Origin: Leptasterias polaris
Lineage: Eukaryota; Echinodermata; Asteroidea; Forcipulatida; Asteriidae
Assembly: GCA_037783415.1 (NCBI GenBank)
Contig: JAZGTN010000008.1
Span: 620,001 to 684,000 of the forward strand
Length of the DNA stretch: 64,000 bases
Direction: 5' to 3'
The first letter of the stretch is position 1; each line of letters opens with the position of its first letter. The notes under the pieces are model-generated. The model was not told the origin of the DNA, ran no database searches, and saw only the letters and a program-made list of their open reading frames with translations. Positions 44,201-57,412 of the stretch are shown in pieces. Both the position numbers and the translations under genes were made by a program.

Positions 44201-46324
44201 GCTTTGAGATTCAACTTTTTAAATCAGTTTGAACAATATCGTCACCATTTTCTTCAAGAACAGACAAATTTGAAACAAGTTTTTTAAAAACTGCAAATAA
44301 GTATTTGTTATGTTTGTATTGACATCAAAACTTTCTTTAAGCCCTTTTAAAGTAAAACAAAGTTCACAGTTTTATACACAAATTAGCACACAGATAAAAT
44401 CACCAGATTTATAGTTTAGAATTTGTTTTACGAACTGGCATCGTCCAACTTGCCTATTTCCTATAATTATTGAAGTACATAGAGCTTGCACCATACCAAG
44501 ATAATCTGATAAAAAGAACAGCACTAAAAAAATTGCAAAATTCAAAGCATCTACTGGCAAAATATCAAAGGTACAAAAAGTGACTAATAGTCTCCAAACC
44601 AAGGGTTTCTAAAACATTAATGCAGTTTTCTCCAAACATGGAAGTTTCGCTGCAGAGGCTAAATTGCTCTTTGTGAAAACGGTGACGATATCTTTCCCGA
44701 TAAGTATTAAAGTAACATTGTAGCATTAAGGTATAGTTATCTGTTCATGCATGAACACATACAGGATTAGTGTAGTAAAAGGCCTTGAACTATGAGAAAT
44801 GGTATTACTATTCATTTTCAAACAGCCTTATCCTAAACAAGAAATACTGTTCTTACAGAGAAACGGTTAAAATTAGTAATATTTCTAAATGTTTTGTAAA
44901 TACAGGTAGCATTGCCTTAGAGCCCAACAGGGGCACTAAAAGTAAAATATGTTGGACTTCAACTTTCTTTAAATACAGGTAGCATTGCCCTAAATCCCAA
45001 AAGGGGCACTACAAGTAAAATATGAAGAACTACACCTGAATAGGTATTATGGAATAGGTTGTCCACCAAGAGTGCTAAATGAGATAGGACTAAAACTAAA
45101 GGTATTTTGAAATAGGTTGTCACCGGCTTCTCCCATAAACCATCAGGAATAATAATAAGCCTTGCACTAAAACTGACTAGTAAACTAAATGTGTGAGATT
45201 AGGGAAAATGATGTACTTGTATATAAATACTTTTATCAACTCTCCCTTACATCAAATGTGTTGGTTTTTTTGGACAAACAAGAGCAATTAGTGACACTAA
45301 GTCAATCAAAGTAAATGTTTATTGACATGAAATGTTTTCAACTTGTCTAAATCTATGACTAAGAACAATGGACAATGAGAGGAAGATGAGCAGAGTACTC
45401 TTTTAGAAATGTCATGACTCTTCTATACCTCAACCTTGGTTCTTCTCACAACCAACAATTTTCCGGAAAGAGATTGAATTCATATGAGTGATATCCATAA
45501 ATCTACTGACTTCTTACTTCATACACCATGCAATAACTTAAAATCAAGTATTTCAAGTTCAGTGTAGTATTTCAAAAAAATTCAACCAATGCTAGTGTTT
45601 ATAACTTGACAGACCTACAATAGGATAGTTCAGGAGTTTTAAGTTTCATTAATCTTGTTGGATTGGACTTTAAAACCAAGTGTGTCTAAGTCAATGTAGC
45701 ATATAGGAATTCATGCATGAACAGAGAGTAATAAGTAGTAGTATTTGTAGTTCTAAATAATGCTATGGACGATCTCTCACAGAAGTCTGAACTTCAAGAA
45801 ATCAAGATCAGTATCAAGAACAATTTGAATCACTGAAAAACACAAATTATTCTTTTGAGATTTTATGAAGTCTAATGTGTGGTGAGTATTCAGATTCTCT
45901 GTTCATAACAAACAAGCAAGGACGATCAGACGTCCATTGGATTCCACTTTTTTTTTACTAGCATTGTGGAGTAAAATTTTACTTCTAATATTATTGAAAT
46001 TTCTTGTAAAATCAAAAACTTCCTAAGCAATTTGTGAGAGGTTGGTCGATCTTAAATATTGTACGTTTATTTAATTAGTTATTTAGAGAGTGGAGGGTGA
46101 GTCTGTAACGTCTGTTGGTAAAATGGGTACAAGATTGGTCGTAAATGTGCTTCTGAATTCAAAACAGAGACTCCTTTACGTTGCAAACTATGTAAAGTAA
46201 CCTAAATGTACAACACATTGGCTGGGACAGCTGATGTAATTGTTGTAACTGATGTAATTGTTGATGTAATAGTTTTGCTTTTATGAACACTTCAAAAAAG
46301 GCCTTCTTGCCAAAAAAACCATCA
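44201..46324. other. No gene; short local duplication at 44.9-45.0 kb
   Basis: AAATACAGGTAGCATTGCC is present twice (about 44897 and 44971), each followed by a GGGGCACTA..AGTAAAATATG phrase, roughly 74 bp apart. Otherwise AT-rich without recognised features. Confidence 0.5.
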
Positions 46325-46800
46325 CTATGTCTCTTTTAGTAGCATGGACAAATGGTCTCAAAAAGCTGACATCTAAATTCCGAATCTTCCTTTTACATTT
46401 GAAGATCACTACTAAATATTTGTTTTGCCCATCTTTTTTTTATTTTTACAAAAGGCATTCAAAATGGCAGCCTGATGCAGGCCAGCCTTCCTGTAAGGAA
46501 TTAGCATTTTTCACAAATTGTACACTTCATTGATGTACTTGTTAAACATTGACATGTTTTGGGCCAAGTGGATCTCTTTTTTATGCCAAACTGATGAGAC
46601 AAAATTGCATTTCATGTACATCTTTTTAATTGAAACTCTTCTGAAGTACATTAGCCAATCTTGTACACCACATTTAAAAAACTTAGCAGCAAGGACAAAT
46701 TGTCTCAAAAAGCTGAAATCTAATTTCTGGATCTTCCTTTTACATTTCAAAATCAAAAATGACACATTTCTTTTGCCCATTTTTTCCAGTGAACAATTAT
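46325..46800 (+). repeat. Direct duplication, offset about 347 bp
   Basis: GTCTCAAAAAGCTGA occurs at 46355 and 46702, followed in both by ATCTTCCTTTTACATTT and later TTTTGCCCAT. The copies are about 115 bp each. Confidence 0.85.
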
Positions 46801-46869
46801 GTTACTAATGGAAAATTATTTTTGTACTTTACCAACAGCGTGGAAATGTATCCCCTCCCCTTTTACGGC

Positions 46870-47195
46870 ACCCCGGTGCATGCAAGCCATCCCGGTGCTT
46901 GCATGAGTGTTCCCCGCCCGCAGGTGTCGGCAGGCTGGTCAGTGAGTTGCCCTCTGTCTGCATTTAACTGGCGTTTGGCTGTTTGTGGTGTGTCAACCTT
47001 CCCAATCCTGTGGTCTGGATGAATCAAGGACCCAAAGTTGGCTACAACATGGTAAGGGTCTTTTGAACTATAATAACCAGTTTTCTTTCCACAGAGGAGG
47101 ATGTATCCATCTTCCACTCCGAGCATTGTACATGGACAGAACACCTTCAACACCTACCCTGAAATTCTCACTTGTAATTTCTGGACTTTGAGCTG
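46870..47195 (+). repeat. Dispersed repeat, partner on minus strand at 57.1-57.4 kb
   Basis: GTGTTCCCCGCCCGCAGGTG, TCAGTGAGTTGCCCTCT, AATAACCAGTT, GGATGTATCCATC and CTTCAACACCTACCCTGAAA appear in the same order as in the reverse complement of 57104-57412. Length and spacing match (about 300 bp). Some short translations are alike (SVPRPQVSA), but no intact frame covers the unit, so I call it a repeat family of unknown type. Confidence 0.75.
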
Positions 47196-50100
47196 TCTCA
47201 TGAACCTCCGATCCATGACGGTGAAATATGAACCAATGGTGCACATTTAGAGTTGTTCTGACATCTGTGAGATAAGAGTCACTACCTCAGCTTGCCAATC
47301 ATGTAGATAATGTCTCAATCTAATACTCTCTGCTCTGCATTTCAATTTAAACTCCCAAATTCAATTTAGATCTCAACTTTTACCTAGCCCAAAGAAATTA
47401 AGTGCATGAATTAATTCAAATGCTTAGGAAATGTTTTTCTAGAGAAATACAATCTTTGAACAAAACCTACTTCATGAGCGCAAACAGTAATAAACTACAT
47501 TCAAGTAATGTTATCTAGCTTAAATTCTTAAAAATAAATGGGTAAATTAATCCTATCTAGTACATTAAATGAAATCAGACAATTAGAATACATTTTGGAA
47601 AACGCTAAATCAATTTTTAAGAATCACTTTTGATCATGTAATGATCATTAAAAGAAATAGGCACTTGCCAATTAGGCAGCAAAACAATCTAACTGAAATC
47701 AATAAAAGGTTTTAAATATTAAAAATGGAACTTTGTTGCACAAAAACTGCAACGTAAAGGTTTTACTTTTAAAAAAACAAGTGCCTCTGAAATTCTAGAG
47801 TGCTAATCCACCTCCAGTTAAGTCAAAATTGTTGCCATTTTAACAACTTAGCACGAAAGTTGTTGCTAACAAAATATCTAAACTTGTCGTACTAGAAAAA
47901 TTAAGTTTGAATTCAAACTTCAAAATCAAGTCCTTAAAGAGGAGGCAATTATAGACATCAAAACTAAATTCTGCAAATCTTGATGATGTTCAAATAAAAT
48001 CACATTCAAGTCGAAATGTGCATTTTGTCCACAGTTGTGAAGAAAGAAAGTTCTTGAGAGAATAGACCAAAGTGAGATGGTGAATCTAAAACCAACTTTC
48101 TTGTGCATAAATCTTTTCACTCATAAGCTTTTGTGAAAAACATCAGATTAAAAACCAATATTTAGAAAGACATCCTTTTTTCAGTAGCCTATTAAACTGT
48201 ATTTAACTTGTAGACCTAAAAATAACAAACATGTAAATTTGAGTGTTGCAGTCAAAAAAATGAAGTTTTAACAACGATATTACTTAAATTTGAAAAGTAA
48301 TAAAATAACAGTGCTGGATTTGAATGTTGATCTTTCCGGCTAGACTGCAACACAAGGTCCCACATAGGGGATAACATGGGATGCCAAACTCCTCAAACAT
48401 CTGTAAAACAAAATGTCCTGGTGTGGAGATGGAGAGCACCATACAACTAGGGCTGTAAATGGGGCGATGTGGTGGGTCCCTCGGTATCCACAGAAACTGT
48501 GGTGTTAGACACGGGTGTCCCAGTTCTGTTAGATAGGTCCATGGTAACTTTAATTGAAGTTGGAATTCATGTACTGTAACTATACATCCTCAATAATGTG
48601 TATCTAGGAGTAGTATGCATAACGGATAGTCTTCAATCAAACGCAATACCAAGCATTAAGGGTCTTAGGATAATGAGATGGTATGAAAAGACCGAAGGGT
48701 TGTTACAGCCAGAATGTAACAACCTTTTAGATGGAATCAAGGCATGGCCATATCGTTAAGTTTGGAATCAAGTCATTTTGGCATTGGGCTAAAACATGCT
48801 TTTGAATCACATGAAATTGTGTTCTGGACTAGCCAAGATGGCTGCTGTAAGAAACGCTTACCTTAAAGATGCTACTGCCTCTAAGAACCGGTTCAAAACT
48901 TGCTTACTGCAATGAAGATAGCAGTTGATATTTCTGTGAAATGAAAGAAATGATGCACAAAGAGACAATGATGAAATCAAACCACCATGTCAGATGCTGG
49001 TTGTTATCAGAGGGAGATGTCAGTCCCAACAAGAAGACAGAAATCTTGGACTGCAGCAGGCACAGCCCTAGTAAAATCACACTGGGTGAATAGAGAGAGC
49101 ATTTTAAACATACAGTAACTTATATTCTGAACTTTTAAAAGCTGATTCGAGCTAAACAATTATGCAAACAAAATCCTATATAGTTTGCCAGTGAAGTAAA
49201 ACTAGGAACAACTATATCAGTCACTCTCAGGGAAACTGTTCAATTTCAATAGAGTCTTTCTAGCCAAACTTAGTAGAGTCTTTCCTGAGTACATGTAGTA
49301 CTATCAATCCTATCCTGCCATGCCTTGAAATTCTCATGAAGGGTCACAAACTTTCTCAAAGTTTCTGACGAGGCCATGTTGAGTGCTCAACTCATTTTTT
49401 GTGGCCAATAGATAGAATCAAAACTGAATGACTAAAACACCATCTGGAAGGATGTATTTGGTCTAAATTTAGAGCTAAGCCAAGGCCTCATGTTTTCCAA
49501 AATGGAAAAATTTTAGACCTCAAAAATGACCCAGTCGTTTTGATAAAGATGTCCTGAAAGTCCTTTACCATTTTTGTTTTTTTACGGTTGCCATGAAAAC
49601 ATTATTTTCTTTTAGTCTTTTTTCCTCAGAATTTCAATTTGTTTTTTCAATAACAGCGTAGAGATATTCCAGGATTTAAAATAGATTGTTACTCTTTAGG
49701 TTTCCTTGAGTAACAAAGACAACACTCAAACATTACCTCATTTATGATGTGATGCTGAAAGTGCCTTACCCCTGGTCATTGCAGCAACATCAATTTCTGA
49801 ATCTCATGAATTCCAAATTCTGTCCAAGCATCTCATCCTAATCCTGGCACTGCAATGATGCTAAGTAGTCAGTGGTACAAATTTCATCCTGGAATGATGA
49901 ACACAATAATGATGAAGTGATGTACTGAATACGGCATTTCATCTGAATCTTTAAAAATTACTTCACTTTCAACCTGGTTGGAAACAAAAGGATAACATTG
50001 TGCTGAAGAAATACCACTACCATGTGAGCACATTGAGCATCAAAACACCTTTTTCGATCAGTGATAGAAACACAATTTCTCCTCCTAATTTGTACACATG

Positions 50101-51467
50101 TATGTGTACAAATTGTCAAATTATTATTGGCCCTTTGACCCTAGCAGTGCCCGGTATGAAACATATGCAATGCCATGCATCTTAAGCTGTAAATGGCTAC
50201 TTTTTTGTACTTGCAAATCAAATTAAAAAACAAGTACTGAATCAGTCAAGGCATACTGAAGTTCAAAGCTGACTTCTCAAGCTTTACTTTTATCACAGCT
50301 TGAACTTTCACAAAGGTCATTTTGTTGTAACCAATACAAGTGACTTAAAAAAGAGCTGATTTAACCGGCCCTGCCAAACTCAGTCAAAACGTTGGGCTAA
50401 TCTTATTTGGACTGGACACTGCTAGGGTTAACTCTTCTTAAGAAAGCCATAGCTTTAGAGGTGAAGGACTTTCAGGACATCATAAAAACCCTGCTTGGTA
50501 TTGTTCCAACCTTGTTCCCTCCAACAGCCCGTGTGAACTAGAGTGGTTTGCAAAGAATCAATGGTTGGAATTCCTCTAGGTGTACGAGTCAATCTACTTT
50601 CTTATGGCACCACACTACTGGTGCAAGGGTATGTTTGGACAGTGTGTACACTGTGCAAGAGACCATAACCCTAACTTAGCCCCTTATTGTTTGGGATGAA
50701 GTACTCTAGAGAAAAAGTAGGCAGATACAGTTGGTTTGTTGCCCAACACTGGTCAATCTATCAATAAGTTACATACTTGTCTGCCATTGTGGAATGTCAT
50801 ACAGGTATTTCAAAATACCATGTATGCATACTTGAGGTACAACCTGACAAACTGAACTTGCAAACCACATTTGAAGTGTCCCATGTTTTTAAAGTAGGGA
50901 GGATCACAATTGGAACAAGGTTGGTATTGACCTATCGTCATTTGCGTCTTGACCATATTCCTAGGGAAACAATTTGTGACTTACATTGAACACAGATGAA
51001 AGACGTACACATTGACATGTACGTTAACAGATCTTCCTTGTGTGATGAGTAGCTTGCACAACATTGAGCATTAAAACATGTATGCTGACTTGCCTACTAC
51101 ATCCATGAGAACATTAGTGAAGCACAGTGCATTCATGTGTGCATACATGTATGTGCAACATGAATGAACATGTTTAAGCAAAAGCAAAGACAGTCCTAGA
51201 TCATAGATGACACGATCTTCAACATCAATTGTTCACAAAGGAAGCCCGATCACAAAACAGTGTGACAGGCAAAAGCTTCAATGCACTCAATGGAAGGCAT
51301 CCTATGAGATTTTTGCCTAAAATCTTCTAGGCAACTGAAAACAGCTTAAGGTAATCATACCTCAAAACTGTCACAGTGGAATCTAAGTGTTTATAAATGA
51401 CACACAAATGGAAAAGCTCAAATTGTGCAACTTCTTTGTAGGAAAAAAAAACTCTTGCTCAGCAATG
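47196..51467. other. Long AT-rich stretch without recognised genes
   Basis: No gene, SINE or array recognised apart from the palindrome at 50087. One AAGATGGCTGC word occurs at about 48836. Intronic or intergenic DNA is likely. Confidence 0.4.
50087..50114. repeat. 28 bp near-perfect palindrome
   Basis: AATTTGTACACAT and ATGTGTACAAATT are 13 bp inverse complements around a 2 bp centre (GT). It could form a hairpin; no function is evident. Confidence 0.75.
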
Positions 51468-51635
51468 GACCTTATGCATTAATGTCATCACATCTTAGAG
51501 GTAACACAATGATGAAACATTGGAAAATGCACATGTATGTATGCATGGCGCACAGCTAGAATGGGCCAAAGAGCAACCTTCTTTTGACCTCTAGCCCAGA
51601 GTGCCCTACTCAAATGACGTCATGTGCATAAGGTC
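51468..51635. mobile_element. 168 bp MITE-like element
   Basis: GACCTTATGCA at 51468 faces TGCATAAGGTC ending 51635, with further inward similarity (TGTCATCA against TGACGTCA). No coding capacity. Target duplication not evident. Confidence 0.55.
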
Positions 51636-51915
51636 TATAACAAATTTTAAAAAGAGGACCCATGAATTGTAAGCATGAGTCACATGTTCTAGACTTGGTA
51701 ATGTCCCTTTGTCTTAGATCATGTTGGTCATAATGAAGACGCACAGATAAATGGCGATAGGTCGATATCCTTTGATTGAAGACTATCTACTAAGCTCCAT
51801 GCATTTTAGGGCTGTATACACCATTGGTCTTTGCCAAAACACAAAGTAATGCCACAACAGTTTTTAAGAGAGAAACATCACTGCTATAAAACAGTATCTG
51901 GGAAAAGTTGTTGAT

Positions 51916-52330
51916 GGAAATATTAATGATCATCACAGTTTTTTGACAGTACTATATTTAATGTCATTGCCAAATTGCTCAAGGAAATATTAATGATCAT
52001 CACAGTTTTTTGACAGTACTATATTTAATGTCATTGCCAAATTGCTCAATCAAACAGAAACAATCCAAGAACTCATTAAATAGGCAGCCCTCAAAAGGAA
52101 AAATGAATGATCACTAAAGTTTTTGAACAGTCCAGTATTTGATACACAGCCGAATTGCTCAATCAAATAGAAATAACCAAAGATATTTGATAAAAAGGCA
52201 GTCTGCAAAAGGAGAAATGATTGATCATCAAAGTTTTTGAACAGTACAGTATTTGATATTTGTTGCCAAATTGTTTGATCAAATAGAAATAATCCAGGAA
52301 CTCATTAGAAAGGCAACCTCAAAAAACTGG
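51916..52330 (+). repeat. Direct repeats: one 69 bp tandem pair plus two diverged copies
   Basis: GGAAATATTAATGATCATCA to CAAATTGCTCAA is present twice in tandem (51916 and 51985) almost unchanged. Two more diverged copies follow (near 52100 and 52215; TTTTTGAACAGT and GTATTTGATA), with a longer spacing of about 115 bp. The near-identity of the first two suggests a recent duplication. Confidence 0.85.
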
Positions 52331-52966
52331 TATATAATGGTTCACTTGAGAAAAAATCTTGAAATTGATATTGGGTTTCTATATTAGTGGAGTCAAGGAA
52401 AGCTCACCCTTTCACAAACTCAACAGGGAAAATATTTCCTTTTTGTTGGAGTAGCAACATTTCAATCAGAGAAATAAATTGGATACCAAGGATTGCTGAA
52501 CGCAAACCTTGAGTATTTCCTTGTCAAAAATCAAACTCAACATAAAGGGATTAGGTGATGTTGATGGCGACTCAATACCAATGGTGTATACAGCCTTTAA
52601 TCGTACAGTAATATTCACAACTAGCCACTTGTCATAGTTAGTAACAGGACAGTGCTATTTGTTAGTAATCAGGTCAGTAACAATTAGAATCGATGCTGAA
52701 AATAGGAAAAGTTCAGTCAGTAGTTTGAGCTCTATAAACATGGTAGATGATAGTAGTTCATGTATAGGACTCACCATCAGTAACATTCCTGCAAGTACTG
52801 CACATTTGGGCAGAAGTTGTCACGCAGGTTGTGGATGGTAGTTTTGAAGCTAACAGAATAGATGAGAAGTAAAAGTAGCTGACTTGAAACTCATCAGTGG
52901 GTCAAATTCTGAGGATAAACATTTTGATACTTTTTAGTCTGTTATACTGAAAATTTACATCACCAT
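52331..52966. other. No feature recognised
   Basis: AT-rich sequence with no coding or repeat signal. Confidence 0.4.
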
Positions 52967-53281
52967 GGTCAGTTAGTTAGACTGAAGGACTTGCAATTAC
53001 AAGGTTGTTGGTTCAAACCCGGCCAAGCTAACCGCTGATTTCACAGTGACTAGAATTAGTATTGTCGTCCAGTTACCGAGTCACAATTTATCAATTTGTG
53101 CAATTCATAATCATGGACGTTAAACCAATGTTTGTATGAGAGAGGTTGGCTGTTGCCAGCTTGGCATTTATGTCCTCTTGTGGGAACTTTGCCGGGTTCC
53201 CTTGTTAGGAAGATCATCTAAACAAACAAACAAACAACCCCCCAACAAACAAACAACCCCCCAACAAACAAACAAACGAAT
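52967..53281 (+). mobile_element. tRNA-derived SINE with AAAC-rich tail
   Basis: The head has GGTCAGTTAGTTAGACTG and GGTTCAAACCC (B box). A body of about 180 bp ends at GTTAGGAAGATCATCT and runs into AAAC repeats interrupted by two C6 blocks (53220-53280). Its head and body differ from the Asn- and Leu-type SINEs here, so it is a third or fourth SINE family in the window. Confidence 0.75.
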
Positions 53282-54295
53282 CAAGCTTGATGCATTAGAG
53301 TTTAAGACTAGTACATGTTCAGTATACATCCCGAAGTCTTGCGATAGTTTTAAGCACAGATCAGGAAAATACTGATAATTCACTATGACTCCAGGCACCA
53401 TGGATGATTTTTAAACACGAACATAGGGGTAAGCAGTAGTAGTTTGGTTTCACAAAAGAAACTTTAAACCATCCTAACCTCAGCGACAGACATAAAAAGA
53501 TATCTGTAGCTTCTTGGTGTGTTATTCTACCGTTGTTCTAGGTAGGCAAACAGCATAACAATATATGGGTCACTGTGTTTTAAGTGTGCCTGGGACAGTC
53601 TTCTCAATGAACATAAACACAGTGATCCCCAAAAGCTGAAGGGTAATAGTCTGTAAGTATAGGATAGATCCTCCTATGTAATGACATGTAGGAAGCTACT
53701 CAAAGTCAAAGTCTATGGTACAGTAACAAGATGCAGTTTTAATCACTTTGCTGTCGAATGTAATCATGTAGACGTAGAGTAGTGTACCATTGGAACTAGA
53801 GCAGGTCCTGGGGAATTCTACAACTTTAGGCAGGAATCATTTATTTGACCAGATTCCAAGAATGGAAACATTATTTAGACAGATATTGTAGTTAGTAAGC
53901 GAAATGTGTAACTCTAGCTAGAAAGTGTCAAGGATCAAGTTGGTGGTTATAGATAATCCACAATTTAAGTTGATTAATATGAACCAATGTGGAATTAACT
54001 TAGATTAAGGAGTGAGAAAATGGCTCTCATAAGAAACTGTAACAGACATGACATGCATGATAATCTGTGATTTCAAATTTCCTGGTTTCAGAAAACTTTG
54101 TATTAAGTAGCATGAAACGTCTATACCATGTAGGTCAGCCATTTTGCTCAAGAACATTGTCATGTTCTTTCCAGAGGGCTGATTATCATACCTGTTGTAT
54201 GTAATGTGTACCCATTACATAATTCTGCAAACTACTTGAAGGTTTCATGTGGGATGTTTTCCCAACTGTGGTGAACTAAAGAAAGTGAGTCTTGT
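53282..54295. other. No feature recognised
   Basis: Unique AT-rich sequence, no coding signal. Confidence 0.4.
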
Positions 54296-54800
54296 CCATA
54301 TTTCAAATATTTCAGGAACACAATTTTGAGAACCTTGGGTTCCCGCACAGATTGCTTTAACATGTGAAGCAGGCAAACATCCTTTCAGCTAATCAGTAGA
54401 TTTCTGCTTTTTTCTCTGTTTGGTGCTGGAGAAAACTTTCAAACACTGTTCACAAATTTGTGTGTGGTTTCCTCTTTACCCCCTCGCAAAAACAACATTG
54501 CGCAAAAATAATATTGCGCATTGAGCCAAAAGTTTAAATATATTTTAAATATTTTGGGAACCCAACGTTGAGAACCTTGGGTTCCCGCACAGACTGCTTT
54601 AAAATGTGAAGCAGGCAAACATCCTTTCAGCTGATCAGTAGATTTCTGCTTTTTTTTCTCCGTTTGGTGCTGGAGAAAACTTTCAAACACTGTACAAAAA
54701 ATTGTGTGTAGTTTCCTCTTTACCTATTCGCAAAAACAAAGTCGCGTGACTGATGAAGGAAGCAATATTGCAAATTGAGCCAAAAGTTTCAATATGGCAG
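54296..54800 (+). repeat. 242 bp tandem duplication
   Basis: GAGAACCTTGGGTTCCCGCA begins at 54328 and 54570. Both copies continue with GTGAAGCAGGCAAACATCC, CAGTAGATTTCTGC and TGGTGCTGGAGAAAAC, and end near TTGAGCCAAAAGTTT. The copies are around 90% alike by eye. Copy 2 carries a short insertion near its end (GCGTGACTGATGAAGGAAG). Confidence 0.93.
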
Positions 54801-57103
54801 GACTTGCATGGTCTCATGAGGAAATCAATTATGAAGCACTTTAGGAAGAAACAAATCAAAGCTGTTTTCATTTCTAATGAAAGTATAGGAATATAGGTTT
54901 CTTTGTTGAACATAGAGCAACAAATAGTGTAGAAACCCTTGTTGTAGAATACATTTTCCCCAGGGCCTGCTTATAGGTTTGCATGTGAGCTTAGTGTATA
55001 GTGGTTATGCATGAGGATGTATAGTCAAGTGTACAGTGCACGAATTCATAAATCATCAATTAAACTTGCCATGGACAAAATACAGGCAGGACTGGCAAAC
55101 CCTGTGTCGATAAAAGGCACCATAGTTTCCCTGGCTACCGAGGGGCAGATTGAAAAGGGGCGGATCCAGGATCTGGAAAACAGAGGGGTTAAATTGGCCG
55201 GAAGTCCTGTCATAAAAAAGAAAGGGGGAGGTATTCAGAAGGTACACAGGGGACTAGTGATGTTATTGTTGCATTTTGTAACAAATGGTTGATCTTGACA
55301 AATAATCGTGTAGTGGAAAACGACCACCAGATAAAACCAACAGAATGGTTCTGTTCAAAGAATTTAGCAGAAATTTACAAACTAATCAAATATCGTCGTC
55401 AGTGCAACACTGATGTGACGGTAGCACACAGAAATTGACAGTGGACGGGTTAGTGCAAGGCACCAGCTTTTCATCTTGGTTATTTGTACTTTGTATTGCA
55501 ATACACAGTACGATCACAAAACAAGAGCTGCAACTATTCTATTGCCCAGAGAAAAGACATGGGTGTGTAAGAGGCAGGACTTTCCAGCAGAGAGTGCCCC
55601 GGACATTGAATACGGGGAGATTCAACTGAGGTATGGGATCCGCCAATAGATTGCCACCATATCGTCAATCAATACAGCCACAAATAGAGTATGGTGCCAA
55701 ATAGTGGCACACCAGGAAAACATTACAGATGTGCTACTCAAAAAGTAAGGGCATGTAATACAAAAAGGAAACACGATCAAATGACGTCCAAATGAAGAAA
55801 ATTTGTGATAAGGCATATATCAAAGCATTTATTGTGATCTGTTGTTTGCGGAATTCCAGTTAGTCATGTATATATCAACAGCAAGACTTAATCTTGGTAC
55901 GTTCATCATCATACTACTGCATGTATGAACAAGGTGAATGTTTTACAATCATTATACATACAAAAATGTTGAACAAAGGTTTCGTAAAATAGCTCCTTGT
56001 TCTACCTTTGACCTATGAAGATGTATAAACTCACACAGATAACTGTGAACAAAATACTAACAGACCTTCAACTAAGGTTTGCGTGTTCCGCGTTTGCAAT
56101 AAACACATTGGATTTGAGTGCCTTACATTGTTTTTGAGTAGCAGAAGAGTTTGGCATCACCCCAAACCCTTGATATTATGTGGGACCCAATCTAGCTACA
56201 AATTAAATCAGTACAGGTATTTAACACTTGGTTTTACACACACAAATTATCAGCTCAAATAAAGTGAAAAGATTAAAGTTAAGCACAACTTTTAAATCCA
56301 AAACAACCAAGACTATCCTGATAACATCTAAAATAATTGCCTCAAAATAGGATACAAAAATTACGACACTTTGTTAATATCTTTAAGGCAACAATTTGAC
56401 TTACCAGAACATCTTTCTAGCTTGAAAATATACAAAAATCTAACGAAAGTAAATCTTACTAATGGCAAAGGGCTATTTTTTAAATGTAGCTACCACAAAT
56501 ACCTCTAACCTTGAAGTGAGACACGTCATGGAAGTTAAAACCTACTCGTAGAAAACCTTGTATAATTACTGTTCATATTTTAAGAACCAATTCTCCTTAC
56601 GATTTGTTCACAGTTGAAAATAATTTTTTGAAAATCTCACAATTGATTTCTAGACACTTATTAGTCGCTGTTTGTGCTCATGAAGTATCAATTTAAAACC
56701 AGAATTATTTATCCAGATTTGTTTAAAGAAAAACTTGGTACGCTTTTCAACCTTAGTGAATATTTTATATGCACAGAAACCACATTGGTTTAAAGTGTAT
56801 GGCTTTAAAACAAGAACTGTTAGTCCTCAATATTTTTTAATTAGGTATTATGTTACAACCAATCAGGGCTGGCTACCTATTTGAAAACTAGTTTACATTT
56901 ACTTTCAACATACCCCCTAAAAGTGTAGTATCAAAGAGCAAGCAGAGAAATTAATTAGTGTATTCTATTAGAGACATTGAAAACATGATTGGTATTGCTG
57001 TAGGAATAGTGGTCTACAAATCACAAGATGGTCAGAGAACACTCGCAAATGTCCATTTGTTTATATTTTACATGATTTGATCGAAACCCATGACGCAACT
57101 CCT
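54801..57103. other. No gene; hAT-like end at 55156
   Basis: AGGGGCGGATCCAGGAT at about 55156 matches the hAT-like ends at 28 and 62.6 kb. No inverse partner was found nearby, so this is probably a truncated element. Short frames at 55011 and 55435 have no recognised domain. Confidence 0.45.
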
Positions 57104-57412
57104 TTAAATGTTACAGTGAAGGATTTCAGAGTAGGCGTTGAGGGCGCTCTCTCCACGAGCAATGCCAGGAGTGGTAGATAGATACATTCGACTCGGTGTC
57201 CAAGTCAACTGATTATTAGAGTTCACTAGATCCTTCCCTGTTAAGTTCAACAAAGGGCGCCTTGGCCACACAGACTTTAGACTGGGGACAATTGAACACA
57301 CTTCAAAGTTAGTCTCTCTCACTGGTTGGTGTTGATAGAGGGCGCTCACTGACTGGTCTGCTGACACCTGTGGGCGGGGAACACTTTGTGAGTACCCAGG
57401 AGGGGCTTGCAT
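57104..57412 (-). repeat. Dispersed repeat, partner at 46.9-47.2 kb
   Basis: The minus strand has GTGTTCCCCGCCCACAGGTG, TCAGTGAGCGCCCTCT, AATAATCAGTTG, CGAATGTATCTATC and CTCAACGCCTACTCTGAAA. A 102-codon frame on this strand spans the copy, but the plus-strand partner does not keep it open, so coding is doubtful. Confidence 0.75.
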
